Assembly (NCBI GenBank): GCA_017540645.1
Contig: JAFYAQ010000012.1
Span: forward strand, 1 to 64,000
Direction of reading: 5' to 3'
Length of the DNA: 64,000 nucleotides
Origin: Oscillospiraceae bacterium
GTDB taxonomy: Bacteria > Bacillota > Clostridia > Oscillospirales > Oscillospiraceae
In this document: positions 1 to 7,740 of the stretch, in pieces
Numbering within the stretch: the stretch's first letter is position 1
Layout: every line of letters starts with the position of its first letter
The notes under the pieces: generated by a model
Told to the model about the DNA's origin: nothing
Database searches by the model: none
What the model saw: the letters and a program-made list of their open reading frames with translations, nothing else
Program-made: the position numbers and the translations under genes

Positions 1-665
1 AGCGCATGCCCGAAGGATTCCGTGCCGTGGTCGAGCTGATTCAGCGGCCAGGGCAGCAGTGTAAAGAGATTTCCGACGATCCCCGGCATCATCAGCGGAT
101 TGCAGAGCGTGGCCAGGATCCGCGCGAGCGTGCTTTTGAGCGGAACGATTTTCTTCCAGACCATTACGATCATGACGACGGTCAGCCCGAGGTCGCAGAG
201 GATGAAGGCAATCAGCATCGGCGCGGCGTTGGCGTAAAACACCCGGTTGGCGATGTCCGCCGCAGTCTGCATGTCGCCATAGCTCTGATAAACGTACTTG
301 AAGATCAACGCAACCGTCATGAACATGGCGTGAACGTAGGCCCAGGCGACCGTCCCGGTAATATAGGCGATGCGAAACAGTTTCAACCACTTCCGCTTTT
401 TGTCTTCCGTAATATGGATCTTCAGAAGACCGTACATACAGTGAAAGCCCATGTAGTACAGGAGTGTTCCGACAAATCCGCAGAGGATACTGGCAACCAT
501 ACGCCAGGTGCCCATCTCCAGATAGGCAACTCGCACCATGAAGCCGATGCTCTCGGTCGTCTGTCCTTTGCCGGTAGCGGCAAACAGGAAGTCGCCGAGC
601 ACATACAGAAGGCATCCGATGATGCCGATGATCAGAAATCGTTTAGATTTTCCTCTGACAGACAT
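1..665 (-). CDS. multi-pass membrane protein of unknown function (partial, DUF6796-like)
   Basis: This reads on the minus strand from an ATG at 665 and runs off the window start, so the C-terminus is missing. The 221 visible residues contain at least five hydrophobic spans (about residues 9-29, 58-80, 100-125, 145-170, 190-210), with short charged loops such as EDKKRKW. I see no catalytic motif. It resembles the poorly characterised DUF6796-type membrane proteins of Firmicutes; that assignment is from memory and is tentative. An AAGGG stretch lies about 11 nt before the ATG. The gene has its own promoter and two palindromes upstream, so it is probably controlled by a dedicated repressor. Confidence 0.75.
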   Translation of the reverse strand, partial: MSVRGKSKRFLIIGIIGCLLYVLGDFLFAATGKGQTTESIGFMVRVAYLEMGTWRMVASILCGFVGTLLYYMGFHCMYGLLKIHITEDKKRKWLKLFRIAYITGTVAWAYVHAMFMTVALIFKYVYQSYGDMQTAADIANRVFYANAAPMLIAFILCDLGLTVVMIVMVWKKIVPLKSTLARILATLCNPLMMPGIVGNLFTLLPWPLNQLDHGTESFGHA

Positions 666-716
666 AATGCATCTACCCTTCAATATATGAGACATAGTAA
701 AGCGCCTAAACCGATG

Positions 717-732
717 TTAGCCAAAGCTAACC
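717..732. promoter_or_regulatory. palindromic operator-like site 1
   Basis: GTTAGC-CAAA-GCTAAC is a perfect 6-bp inverted repeat with a 4-bp spacer. It lies in the leader of the minus-strand membrane gene. It shares the GTTAGC half-site with the second palindrome at 799-820. The spacing suits a dimeric repressor of TetR or MarR type (inference). Confidence 0.5.
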
Positions 733-798
733 GTCGGCTAAAAAAAGAAAACGAATCTTTATCGGAAAGCTGTTTTCATTGAAAGCAAGCCAAATAAA

Positions 799-820
799 GA
801 GGTTAGCCATCTCTAACCTC
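799..820. promoter_or_regulatory. palindromic operator-like site 2
   Basis: GAGGTTAG-N6-CTAACCTC is a perfect 8-bp inverted repeat. On the minus strand it starts directly after the TATAAT -10 box (826-821), so it covers the expected transcription start. A bound protein there would block initiation or escape. Confidence 0.55.
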
Positions 821-848
821 ATTATACTCCAAACTCCGAAGAAATCAA
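821..848 (-). promoter_or_regulatory. sigma-A-type promoter for the membrane protein gene
   Basis: On the minus strand TTGATT (848-843), a 16-nt spacer and TATAAT (826-821) are visible. It drives the gene starting at 665, with the two palindromes between promoter and start codon. Confidence 0.65.
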
Positions 849-884
849 GAGGGAATCGAAAAACATGGGCTTCTCGATTCCCTC
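849..884 (-). terminator. hairpin downstream of rlmD
   Basis: An 11-bp perfect stem (849-859 with 874-884) with a 14-nt loop follows the rlmD stop codon on the minus strand. Its T-tract is imperfect (TTGATTTCTT) and merges with the -35 box of the next promoter. It is probably a weak terminator. Confidence 0.5.
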
Positions 885-898
885 AAAAACAGTCTTTG

Positions 899-2542
899 CT
901 AAATCATCTGAAAATGCTTTAGTGCATCCTCTATCGCCCTGGCCTTTTCCTCTGGGTAGCCAGGCTGTTTGGAATCCGGAGACTTCGGTTTGTTATAGTT
1001 CTCCCGCTCGATGATCCCATGTTTCCGTTTCACTTGCGCGATATTCAGGTGTGTCACATGGAAACCGTACTTTTCCTGCACCCACTCCTGGATCTCTTCA
1101 TATGTAGCCTTACTCTCGGCGGCGGTCAGATCCAACTCATCCATATCGACCTGAACACTGATATGATGCTTAGCCTCCGAAAGTTTGGACAATGCACATA
1201 CCGTCTCGACATGCTCCGTACGCGGGAAAAGATCCACCGCCGTACCGGCACGGAGATGATAGCCCCGCTCCTCCAAAAGCTTCAGATCCCGTGCCAGGGT
1301 ACCGGGATCGCAGGAGACGTACACGATCCGATCCGGCTCCATAGCGGCGGCAGTGTCGATCAGTTCCGGGGAGAGCCCCTTCCTGGGCGGGTCCACCACA
1401 ATGACCTCCGGCCTCAACTCCCTCCGGCGAAGTTCTGCGGCAGCTTCTCCCGCATCGGCGCAGAGAAACTCACAGCGTGTTTCCAGATGATTCATCCGGG
1501 CATTCTCCCGGGCGTTTTCCACCGCGGGAGCCACCACCTCCGCGCCGATGACCCGGGCGCCGCGGGCGGCCATACAGAGACCGATGGTACCCGTGCCGCA
1601 GTAGAGGTCCAGGGCCAAGGTGCCGTCGCGGATTTCGGCGTACTCCAGCGCCAGGGTATAGAGCTTTTCCGCCTGGGGCGGGTTCACCTGGAAGAAGGAG
1701 CGGGGAGAGATGGAAAAACGCAGGCCGCAGAGGGATTCCGTAAGCCGTTCATCTCCCCACAGGGTGCGGAACTCCCCGGCCAGCACGGTGTTGCCACGGC
1801 TTGTGTTGACGTTCAGCACCAAACCGCTCATCTCCGGACAGGAGCGGCGGAGGGTGACGCACAGCTCGTCCAGAGCCGGCTTTTTCGGCGCGCGGGATAC
1901 CACCAGGGTGATGACCGCGTTTTCTGTCAGATGAGAGGAGCGATAGAATAGATGCCGCACGCCCTCTGTCCCTGCCGCCTCGTCATAGGCCGGGATCTTC
2001 ATCCGTTTCATCCAATCCAGCACACATTGCTGGGCTCGACGTGATTCTTCTCTCACCGCGGGGCAATCCTCCAGGGGGACGATGTCATGAGAGCGGGCGC
2101 GGAAAAAGCCGCCTGTCGGCTGTCCATTCTGGGAACCGATATTGAATATGACCTTCCGCCGCATCCTGGCGCCTTCTTCGGCGGGGACGATGGTATCCAG
2201 GGCAAAGTCCAGCCCGCCGATCCGGCGGAGAGCGTCGTTCACCCGCCGGAGCTTCATGGCAAGCTCTTCTTCATAGCTCATATGCCGCAGGGCGCAGCCG
2301 CCGCATTTGGGATAGACGGAGCAGTCCGGGACGACACGCTCCGGGGAAGGGGAGAGCAGTGTCTCTCCCCGGCCGTATACGGCGGAGGAGCTCACACGGA
2401 GAATGCGGATTTCCCAGCGTTCCCCGACGATGGCCCCGGGCACGAACACCGCGCGCCCGCCGATATGGAACACCCCGGACCCATCGGAGGTATAGCCGTC
2501 CGCGGTGCCGGTCCATATTTGATTTTTCTTTAGTTCTTCCAT
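899..2542 (-). CDS. rlmD: 23S rRNA (uracil-C5)-methyltransferase, RlmD/RumA family
   Basis: This 547-residue protein methylates C5 of a uridine in 23S rRNA using S-adenosylmethionine. An N-terminal TRAM-like RNA-binding domain (about 1-60) is followed by iron-sulfur ligands C74, C80, C83 and C160. The SAM motif LDLYCGTGTIG is near 311, the catalytic VDPPRKG near 383 and SCDPGTLARD (C411) after it. Firmicutes often have one RlmCD enzyme that modifies two sites, and RlmC/RlmD specificity cannot be told here. A C-terminal extension of about 90 residues beyond the methyltransferase core (from about 455) is typical of clostridial members. The gene lies downstream of ackA on the same strand, separated by a terminator. 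Confidence 0.9.
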   Translation of the reverse strand: MEELKKNQIWTGTADGYTSDGSGVFHIGGRAVFVPGAIVGERWEIRILRVSSSAVYGRGETLLSPSPERVVPDCSVYPKCGGCALRHMSYEEELAMKLRRVNDALRRIGGLDFALDTIVPAEEGARMRRKVIFNIGSQNGQPTGGFFRARSHDIVPLEDCPAVREESRRAQQCVLDWMKRMKIPAYDEAAGTEGVRHLFYRSSHLTENAVITLVVSRAPKKPALDELCVTLRRSCPEMSGLVLNVNTSRGNTVLAGEFRTLWGDERLTESLCGLRFSISPRSFFQVNPPQAEKLYTLALEYAEIRDGTLALDLYCGTGTIGLCMAARGARVIGAEVVAPAVENARENARMNHLETRCEFLCADAGEAAAELRRRELRPEVIVVDPPRKGLSPELIDTAAAMEPDRIVYVSCDPGTLARDLKLLEERGYHLRAGTAVDLFPRTEHVETVCALSKLSEAKHHISVQVDMDELDLTAAESKATYEEIQEWVQEKYGFHVTHLNIAQVKRKHGIIERENYNKPKSPDSKQPGYPEEKARAIEDALKHFQMI

Positions 2543-2598
2543 ATGATCACCGCCAAAGATTTTACTACGCAGCCCGGAAAATGGAAAGCGTAAATATA

Positions 2599-2632
2599 AA
2601 AAGGACGTCCTCCGCGGAGAACGTCCTTTGCG
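2599..2632 (-). terminator. terminator of ackA
   Basis: On the minus strand an 8-bp stem AAGGACGT/ACGTCCTT (2601-2608 with 2621-2628) encloses a GC-rich loop. It is followed by TTTTATATTT. It sits 15-45 nt past the ackA stop codon. Confidence 0.75.
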
Positions 2633-2646
2633 CGCAAAGCTGCGAT

Positions 2647-3834
2647 TTACTTCGCCAGAGCCAGAGTATCCCGGGCGATCATCAGTTCCTCGTTGGTGGG
2701 GATGACGTATACGGGGACCTTGCTGTCGGCGGCGGAGATCTTCAGCTCGCTGCCCCGCTTGCCGTTGGCCTCGTCGTCCAGCTTCACACCCAGATAGCCC
2801 AGGTAACCGCAGATGCGCGCGCGCATGGAGCTGGAGTTCTCGCCCACACCGGCGGTGAAGGTGATCATATCCACGCCGTTCATGGCGGCGGCGTAAGAGC
2901 CGATGTACTTGGCGACCTCGTAAGCGAACTTGTCCAGAGCCAGCTGGGCCCGCTCGTTGCCCTCGGCAGCGGCGGCGTCCAGATCACGGAAGTCGGAGCT
3001 GACGCCGGAAATGCCCAGCACGCCGGACTTCTTGTTCAGCAGATTCAGCATCTCGTCCACGCTGAAGCCGTACTTGTTCATGATGAACTGGAGCAGGGCG
3101 GGGTCGCAGTCGCCGGAACGGGTGCCCATGGGGACACCGGCCAACGGCGTCAGGCCCATGGAGGTATCCACGCACTTGCCGTCGATGCTGGCGGAAACGC
3201 TGGAGCCGTTGCCCAGGTGGCAGTTGATGACCTTGGTGCCGGGCTTGCCGCTGATCTCGCAGGCGCGGGCGGAGACGAAACGGTGGGAGGTGCCGTGGAA
3301 GCCGTAGCGGCGGAGGGAGTCCTTCTCGTAGTACTCATAGGGCAGGGCGTAGATATACGCCTTGGGGGCCATGTCCATGCCGAAGGAGGTATCGAACACG
3401 GCGACCTGGGGAGTGCCGGGCATAACAGCCTGGCAGGCCTTGATGCCCATCAGGTTGGCGGGGTTGTGCAGGGGTCCCAGGGGGAAGCATTCCTTGATGG
3501 CAGCCTCGCAGGCGTCATCCACCAGGCAGGACTTGGTAAACTTGCTGCCGCCGTGCAGGACGCGGTGGCCGACGGCGCCGATCTCGTCCATGTGCTCTAC
3601 CACGCCGTATTCCTTGCTGACCAGCTTTTCCATAACGGCCTCGATGGCCTCTTTGTGGGTGGGGAAGGGGATATCCTGTTCAAAGGTGGGCTTGCCGTTC
3701 AGGGGCTTGTGGGTCAGACGGCCGTCCAGGCCGATGCGTTCGCAGAGACCTTTTGCCAGCAGCTTCTCACCGTTCATGTCGATGAGCTGGTACTTCAGGG
3801 AAGAACTGCCGGCGTTGATGACAAGAATTTTCAT
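2647..3834 (-). CDS. ackA: acetate kinase
   Basis: This 395-residue enzyme interconverts acetyl phosphate + ADP and acetate + ATP, the last step of acetogenic fermentation. Family residues are at expected places: INAGSSSLK (6-14), R91 in GHRVLHGG, D148 in VAVFDTSF, H180 in GFHGTSH, and FTAGVGENS near the C-terminus. The start is the ATG at 3834, behind GAAAGGAA. A much longer open frame continues upstream, but it only reads antisense to tmcAL. No phosphotransacetylase lies nearby. The gene is divergent from tmcAL, an acetate-using enzyme, and their promoters face each other (3855-3925). Confidence 0.97.
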   Translation of the reverse strand: MKILVINAGSSSLKYQLIDMNGEKLLAKGLCERIGLDGRLTHKPLNGKPTFEQDIPFPTHKEAIEAVMEKLVSKEYGVVEHMDEIGAVGHRVLHGGSKFTKSCLVDDACEAAIKECFPLGPLHNPANLMGIKACQAVMPGTPQVAVFDTSFGMDMAPKAYIYALPYEYYEKDSLRRYGFHGTSHRFVSARACEISGKPGTKVINCHLGNGSSVSASIDGKCVDTSMGLTPLAGVPMGTRSGDCDPALLQFIMNKYGFSVDEMLNLLNKKSGVLGISGVSSDFRDLDAAAAEGNERAQLALDKFAYEVAKYIGSYAAAMNGVDMITFTAGVGENSSSMRARICGYLGYLGVKLDDEANGKRGSELKISAADSKVPVYVIPTNEELMIARDTLALAK

Positions 3835-3854
3835 GGATACAGTTCCTTTCTGTA

Positions 3855-3883
3855 TTGAAAATATGCCCCTTCCGGGGTAAAAT
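3855..3883 (+). promoter_or_regulatory. promoter of tmcAL
   Basis: TTGAAA (3855-3860), a 17-nt spacer and TAAAAT (3878-3883) are seen. The start would be near 3890, giving a leader of about 70 nt. Confidence 0.6.
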
Positions 3884-3896
3884 TGATTACAATACC

Positions 3897-3925
3897 ATAT
3901 TACCGTGTCGCGCAGAAAAACGCAA
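3897..3925 (-). promoter_or_regulatory. promoter of ackA
   Basis: On the minus strand TTGCGT (3925-3920), a 17-nt spacer and TAATAT (3902-3897) are seen. The expected start, near 3890, coincides with that of the facing tmcAL promoter. Confidence 0.5.
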
Positions 3926-3958
3926 GAGTTTATGGAAAAAAGTAAGGGAGTTTTTACC

Positions 3959-5152
3959 ATGGAAGCCATCGGCATCGTTGCCGAGTACAATCCCTTCCAC
4001 GCCGGACACGCCGCACAGCTGGCCCAACTTCGGGCGCTGCGGCCGGATGCCGCCATTGTGATTGCCCTCTCCGGGGACTTTGTCCAGCGGGGAGAGGCGG
4101 CGGTCTTCTCCAAATTCGCCCGGGCGGAAGCCGCGGTGCGCTGCGGGGCGTCCCTGGTGCTGGAACTGCCTCTGCCCTGGAGCCTTGCCTCTGCGGAGGG
4201 CTTCGCCCGGGGCGGGGTGGGCCTGCTGCTCCATACCGGGGCGGTGGACGCCCTCTCCTTCGGCAGTGAGAGCGGCGACCTGGCCGCGATCCGATCCTGC
4301 GCCCGGGCTTTGGAGAGTCCGGAGTTCCCGGCAGCCCTCCGGGAAGAGCTCTCCTCCGGTGCGCCCTTTGCCCTGGCCCGGCGGCGGGCCGCGGCCCGTT
4401 TGGCCGGGGAGGCGACCGTCGGGGTACTGGATAAGCCCAACGACCTGCTGGCGGTGGAGTACGTCCGGGCGGCAGATCGCCTGGGCGGGGAGGCAGAGTT
4501 TTTGCCCATCCTCCGCAGAGACTCGACCCATGACGGGGAAAACAGCGCCTCCGAGCTCCGGCAGCGGATGGCCCGAGGCGAGGCTTGGATCTCCGGTGTG
4601 CCGGAGGCCGCAGCGGCGGTATTTCTTGCGGAACAGGCGGCACGTCGAGGTCCGGTGCTGGCGGAGGATCTGCGCCTGCCGCTGCTCTCCCGTCTGCGGG
4701 AGCGGACGCGGGAGGATTTTGCCGAGGCACCGGATATTTCCGAGGGATTGGAGAATCTTCTGTACGATGCGGCGCAGGAATTGGCAGACCCGGCGGAGAT
4801 CGCCGCGGCGGCCAAATCCAAACGTTACGCGTTATCTCGTCTCCGCAGAGCCGTATTGTGTACGGCGCTGGGCGTAAAAGCCGGGGACGCCCTTGGAACG
4901 CCGCCCTATCTCCGGGTCCTTGCCATGGACGGGCGGGGTGCGGTGCTCCTCGCCCGGATGCGGGAGACGGCTCGTGTACCGGTGATCACCAAGAGCGCCC
5001 ACGTCCGCCGCGCAGAGGAGGAGATCCAACGTCTCTTCGACCTGGGCAGTCAGGCCCATGACCTCTATGTCCTGGGCTACGGAGACCGCTGGGAACAGCG
5101 CGGCGGCGGGGATTACCGTGCCGTGCCCTATTTGCAGCTGGACAGAGTATGA
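3959..5152 (+). CDS. tmcAL: tRNA(Met) cytidine acetate ligase (YlbM family)
   Basis: This 397-residue enzyme activates acetate with ATP and acetylates the wobble cytidine (ac4C34) of elongator tRNA-Met. The nucleotidyltransferase signature GIVAEYNPFHAGH is at residues 4-16, as in the family. The middle and C-terminal parts match the family in length. I chose the ATG at 3959 because AAGGGAG lies 8 nt upstream and the signature should be near the N-terminus. An earlier in-frame codon at 3905 would add an unsupported 18-residue tail. It is divergent from ackA, whose product acetate is its substrate. Confidence 0.93.
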   Translation: MEAIGIVAEYNPFHAGHAAQLAQLRALRPDAAIVIALSGDFVQRGEAAVFSKFARAEAAVRCGASLVLELPLPWSLASAEGFARGGVGLLLHTGAVDALSFGSESGDLAAIRSCARALESPEFPAALREELSSGAPFALARRRAAARLAGEATVGVLDKPNDLLAVEYVRAADRLGGEAEFLPILRRDSTHDGENSASELRQRMARGEAWISGVPEAAAAVFLAEQAARRGPVLAEDLRLPLLSRLRERTREDFAEAPDISEGLENLLYDAAQELADPAEIAAAAKSKRYALSRLRRAVLCTALGVKAGDALGTPPYLRVLAMDGRGAVLLARMRETARVPVITKSAHVRRAEEEIQRLFDLGSQAHDLYVLGYGDRWEQRGGGDYRAVPYLQLDRV

Positions 5153-5174
5153 TTACAGGAAAGGATCTGTTGCT

Positions 5175-6380
5175 ATGCCTCATTTGATCGAACCCGCCTC
5201 CATCCTTCTCCCCGTCAGAGAGGATCTGGAGTCCTGGAGTGTGGTGGCCTGCGACCAGTTCACCTCCCAGCCAAGCTATTGGGAGAGAGCGGAGGAACTG
5301 GCAGGGGAGGGCCCTTCCGCCCTTCGGCTGATCCTGCCGGAGGCCTGGCTTCACACGGAGCGGGCCGACGGCGCTCCCGAGCGCATCGCCGAAACGGCGG
5401 AGCGCTATCTTCGGGATGGGGTGTTCCGGGAGATCCCCGACGCCCTGATCTATGTGGAGCGGACCCAGCCGGACGGACGGGTGCGCCGGGGCCTTGTGGG
5501 GGCGCTGGATCTGGAGCAGTACGACTACGCTCCCGGCAGCCGGAGTCCCATCCGGGCCACCGAGGGCACGGTGGCCGAGCGGCTTCCGCCCCGGGTGGCC
5601 ATCCGCCGGCGGGCGGCGCTGGAAATGACCCATACCATCGTACTGATGGATGACAGAGAGGATCGAGTGCTCTCGCCGCTGCACGCGGCCCGGGAGCGGA
5701 TGAAAAAGCTCTATGATTTTGAGCTGATGCTCTCCGGCGGACATCTCCGGGGCTGGCTGGTGGAGGGAGAACGGCTCACGGCCGCGCTTTCGGCCCTGGA
5801 CGCTTTGGGCGACCCTGCCCTGCAGCAACAAAAGTACGGCGAAGCGGCGTCCAACGGCCCTCTGACCCTGGCCATCGGAGACGGGAACCACTCTCTGGCG
5901 GCGGCCAAGAACTGGTGGGAGGAACTGCGCCCCACGCTGGAAGCCTCTCAACGGGTCAATCACCCGGCCCGATTTGCCCTGGTGGAGCTGGAAAACATCC
6001 ATGATCCGGCTCTGGACTTTGAGCCCATCCACCGGCTGCTGACGGATACGGACACGGAGGCCTTTCCCGAGGAGCTGTCAAAGCACCGGCAGGAGTGGGA
6101 AGCTGCCGGCCTGACTCTGGGGGAGAGAGTGGCGGCGGCGGAGAGCTTCTGCCGCTCGTATGTTGAGCGCTTCGGCGGCCGCATCGACTACATCCACGGA
6201 GACGAGACAGCCCAAAAGCTGGGGAGCCTCCCCGGCAGAGCCGCCGTGCTTCTGCCCCCAGTGGAGAAGGATGGGCTGTTTGCCTCGGTGCTGGCCGATG
6301 GGGCGCTGCCGAAAAAGAGCTTTTCCATGGGACAGGCGGCGGATAAGCGCTACTACCTGGAGTGCCGCCGCCTTCGGTAA
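5175..6380 (+). CDS. DUF1015 family protein
   Basis: A 401-residue soluble protein of the DUF1015 family, recognised by its opening (IxPASILLPVR), the MTHTIVLMDD stretch near residue 155 and the GDGNHSLAAAK motif near 240. The biochemical role of the family is unknown. The ATG at 5175 has AGGAAAGGA about 9 nt upstream. An earlier in-frame start at 5058 would overlap tmcAL and is rejected. It lies 22 nt after tmcAL and 27 nt before galM, so the three are probably co-transcribed. Confidence 0.85.
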   Translation: MPHLIEPASILLPVREDLESWSVVACDQFTSQPSYWERAEELAGEGPSALRLILPEAWLHTERADGAPERIAETAERYLRDGVFREIPDALIYVERTQPDGRVRRGLVGALDLEQYDYAPGSRSPIRATEGTVAERLPPRVAIRRRAALEMTHTIVLMDDREDRVLSPLHAARERMKKLYDFELMLSGGHLRGWLVEGERLTAALSALDALGDPALQQQKYGEAASNGPLTLAIGDGNHSLAAAKNWWEELRPTLEASQRVNHPARFALVELENIHDPALDFEPIHRLLTDTDTEAFPEELSKHRQEWEAAGLTLGERVAAAESFCRSYVERFGGRIDYIHGDETAQKLGSLPGRAAVLLPPVEKDGLFASVLADGALPKKSFSMGQAADKRYYLECRRLR

Positions 6381-6407
6381 AAATCAAAAAAGAGAGGAAA
6401 GATCTCC

Positions 6408-7430
6408 ATGCAGACAAAGTTTTTTGCCTACCATTCCGACGGCGAGGCCCATCTTTACACCCTGAAAAACAAGAACGATACCCGCCTGGCCGTGACGGAT
6501 GCGGGGGCCGCGGTGGTCTCCCTGATTTACCGGGGGGTGGATGTGGCCCTGGGCTGGGAAAAGGGCGAGGATTATAAAAGCAATCCCGGCAGTCTGGGGG
6601 CCACCGTGGGACGCAACGCCAACCGCATCGCGGGAGGGCGTTTCCGCTTGAACGGTGAGACGATCCAGCTTGCCAAAAACGACGGGGAAAACAACCTGCA
6701 CAGCGGACCGGACGCCTACAAAAAACGGCTCTGGCAGACGGTAGAGGCCAATGACGAGCGCATCACCTTTTTGATGGACAGTCCGGACGGGGATCAGGGC
6801 CTGCCGGGACATATGCGCCTCTTTGCCAGCTACGAGCTGAACAATGAGGACATCGTCACCTTGAGCTATCGGGCCGTCAGCGATCAGGACACCATCTTAA
6901 ATCCAACCAACCACACCTACTTCAATCTGAACGGCCAGGACAGCGGGGACGCCCGGGACCATATGCTGCGGATCTATGCCAAGAGCTTCACCCCCTCGGA
7001 CTCGGGACTGATCCCCACCGGGGAGATCGCGTCCGTGGAGGGGACCCCCCTGGACTTCCAGTACGCCCACGCCATCGGCCGGGACATGGACCTGCGGGAC
7101 CCGCTGCTGGCTGCCGCCAAGGGCTATGATCACAACTACTGCCTCTGGGGAACGGGCCTTCGTACGGCGGCGGAACTCCGGGGAGACAAGAGCGGTATCC
7201 TGCTCACGGTGCTGACCGACCGGCCCGGCGTGCAGCTCTACACAGCCAATACTTTCTCTGCCCGGGGCGGCAAGAACGGCGCCGAATACCGTCCCTACTG
7301 CGCCGTATGCCTGGAGACCCAGGCCTGGCCGGACGCGGTGAACCATCCCGACTTCCCCTCCACGGTGCTGAAAGCCGGGGAGACCTTCTTCTCCCGGACG
7401 ATCTGGCGCTTTTCCCACCCGGAGGATTGA
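6408..7430 (+). CDS. galM: aldose 1-epimerase (galactose mutarotase family)
   Basis: A 340-residue cytoplasmic enzyme that interconverts alpha and beta anomers of hexoses. GATVGRNANRIAGG is at about 64-77. The catalytic histidine lies in NPTNHTYFNL (H169), and the catalytic glutamate is probably the one in CLETQAWPDAVNHP near 303. AAGAGAGGAAAG precedes the ATG. The TTGACA of the next promoter overlaps its stop codon, so transcription of alaA starts immediately downstream. Confidence 0.92.
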   Translation: MQTKFFAYHSDGEAHLYTLKNKNDTRLAVTDAGAAVVSLIYRGVDVALGWEKGEDYKSNPGSLGATVGRNANRIAGGRFRLNGETIQLAKNDGENNLHSGPDAYKKRLWQTVEANDERITFLMDSPDGDQGLPGHMRLFASYELNNEDIVTLSYRAVSDQDTILNPTNHTYFNLNGQDSGDARDHMLRIYAKSFTPSDSGLIPTGEIASVEGTPLDFQYAHAIGRDMDLRDPLLAAAKGYDHNYCLWGTGLRTAAELRGDKSGILLTVLTDRPGVQLYTANTFSARGGKNGAEYRPYCAVCLETQAWPDAVNHPDFPSTVLKAGETFFSRTIWRFSHPED

Positions 7431-7455
7431 CAAGAGAGGGGATTCGTGGTACTTA
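7427..7455 (+). promoter_or_regulatory. promoter of the T-box leader
   Basis: A perfect TTGACA (7427-7432) overlaps the galM stop codon. A 17-nt spacer and TACTTA (7450-7455) follow. Transcription would begin near 7462, just before the T-box stem I. Confidence 0.7.
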
Positions 7456-7467
7456 TTAAGTAGATCA

Positions 7468-7722
7468 AACGCAGCGACGGGAAAGAGTATGCCCATGAAC
7501 CGCACCCAGAGAGAAGGCGGACGGTGCAAGCCTTTGTGCGGACGGTGCAGAAGCCATCCCCGAGCGGCCGGATGAAAAGGGCCCTGCCCGCCTAAGTCCG
7601 GACGGAGAGCCCACCGTTAACCGGGCGCCGGCGATCGTGTCGGGTCGAGTGCGGGATACGTCCCGAATTCAGGTGGTAACACGGATCATTCCGCCCTGAG
7701 CTTTTGCTCGGGGCGGTTTTTT
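7468..7722 (+). ncRNA. alanine-specific T-box riboswitch leader
   Basis: The leader shows class I T-box landmarks in order: a stem I start with GCGACGGGAAAGAGTA (7473-7488), the AGAGAG distal bulge (7508-7513), a specifier region GAA-GCC-A (7550-7556) and the T-box sequence TTCAGGTGGTAACACG (7667-7682). A terminator stem (7691-7716) plus T-run ends it. The specifier reads GCC (Ala). The T-box bulge UGGU fits the A73-CCA end of tRNA-Ala. Uncharged tRNA-Ala should stabilise the antiterminator and switch on the downstream alanine transaminase. Confidence 0.9.
7691..7722 (+). terminator. regulated terminator of the T-box leader
   Basis: CCGCCCTGAGC/GCTCGGGGCGG forms a stem (7691-7701 with 7706-7716) with a TTTT loop, followed by six T. 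It is mutually exclusive with the antiterminator formed by the T-box sequence just upstream. Confidence 0.9.
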
Positions 7723-7740
7723 GCGGAAAGGAATGCGGTC

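Noticed and set aside
6..782. Plus-strand open frame of 258 codons
   Set aside because: It is antisense to the membrane-protein gene at 1-665, has polar composition with no motif and covers the promoter and operator region.
3835..4821. N-terminal extension of acetate kinase to 724 residues
   Set aside because: The extra part reads antisense to tmcAL and has shadow composition (Ser/Arg/Ala). AckA motifs start at the ATG at 3834 with a good ribosome site.
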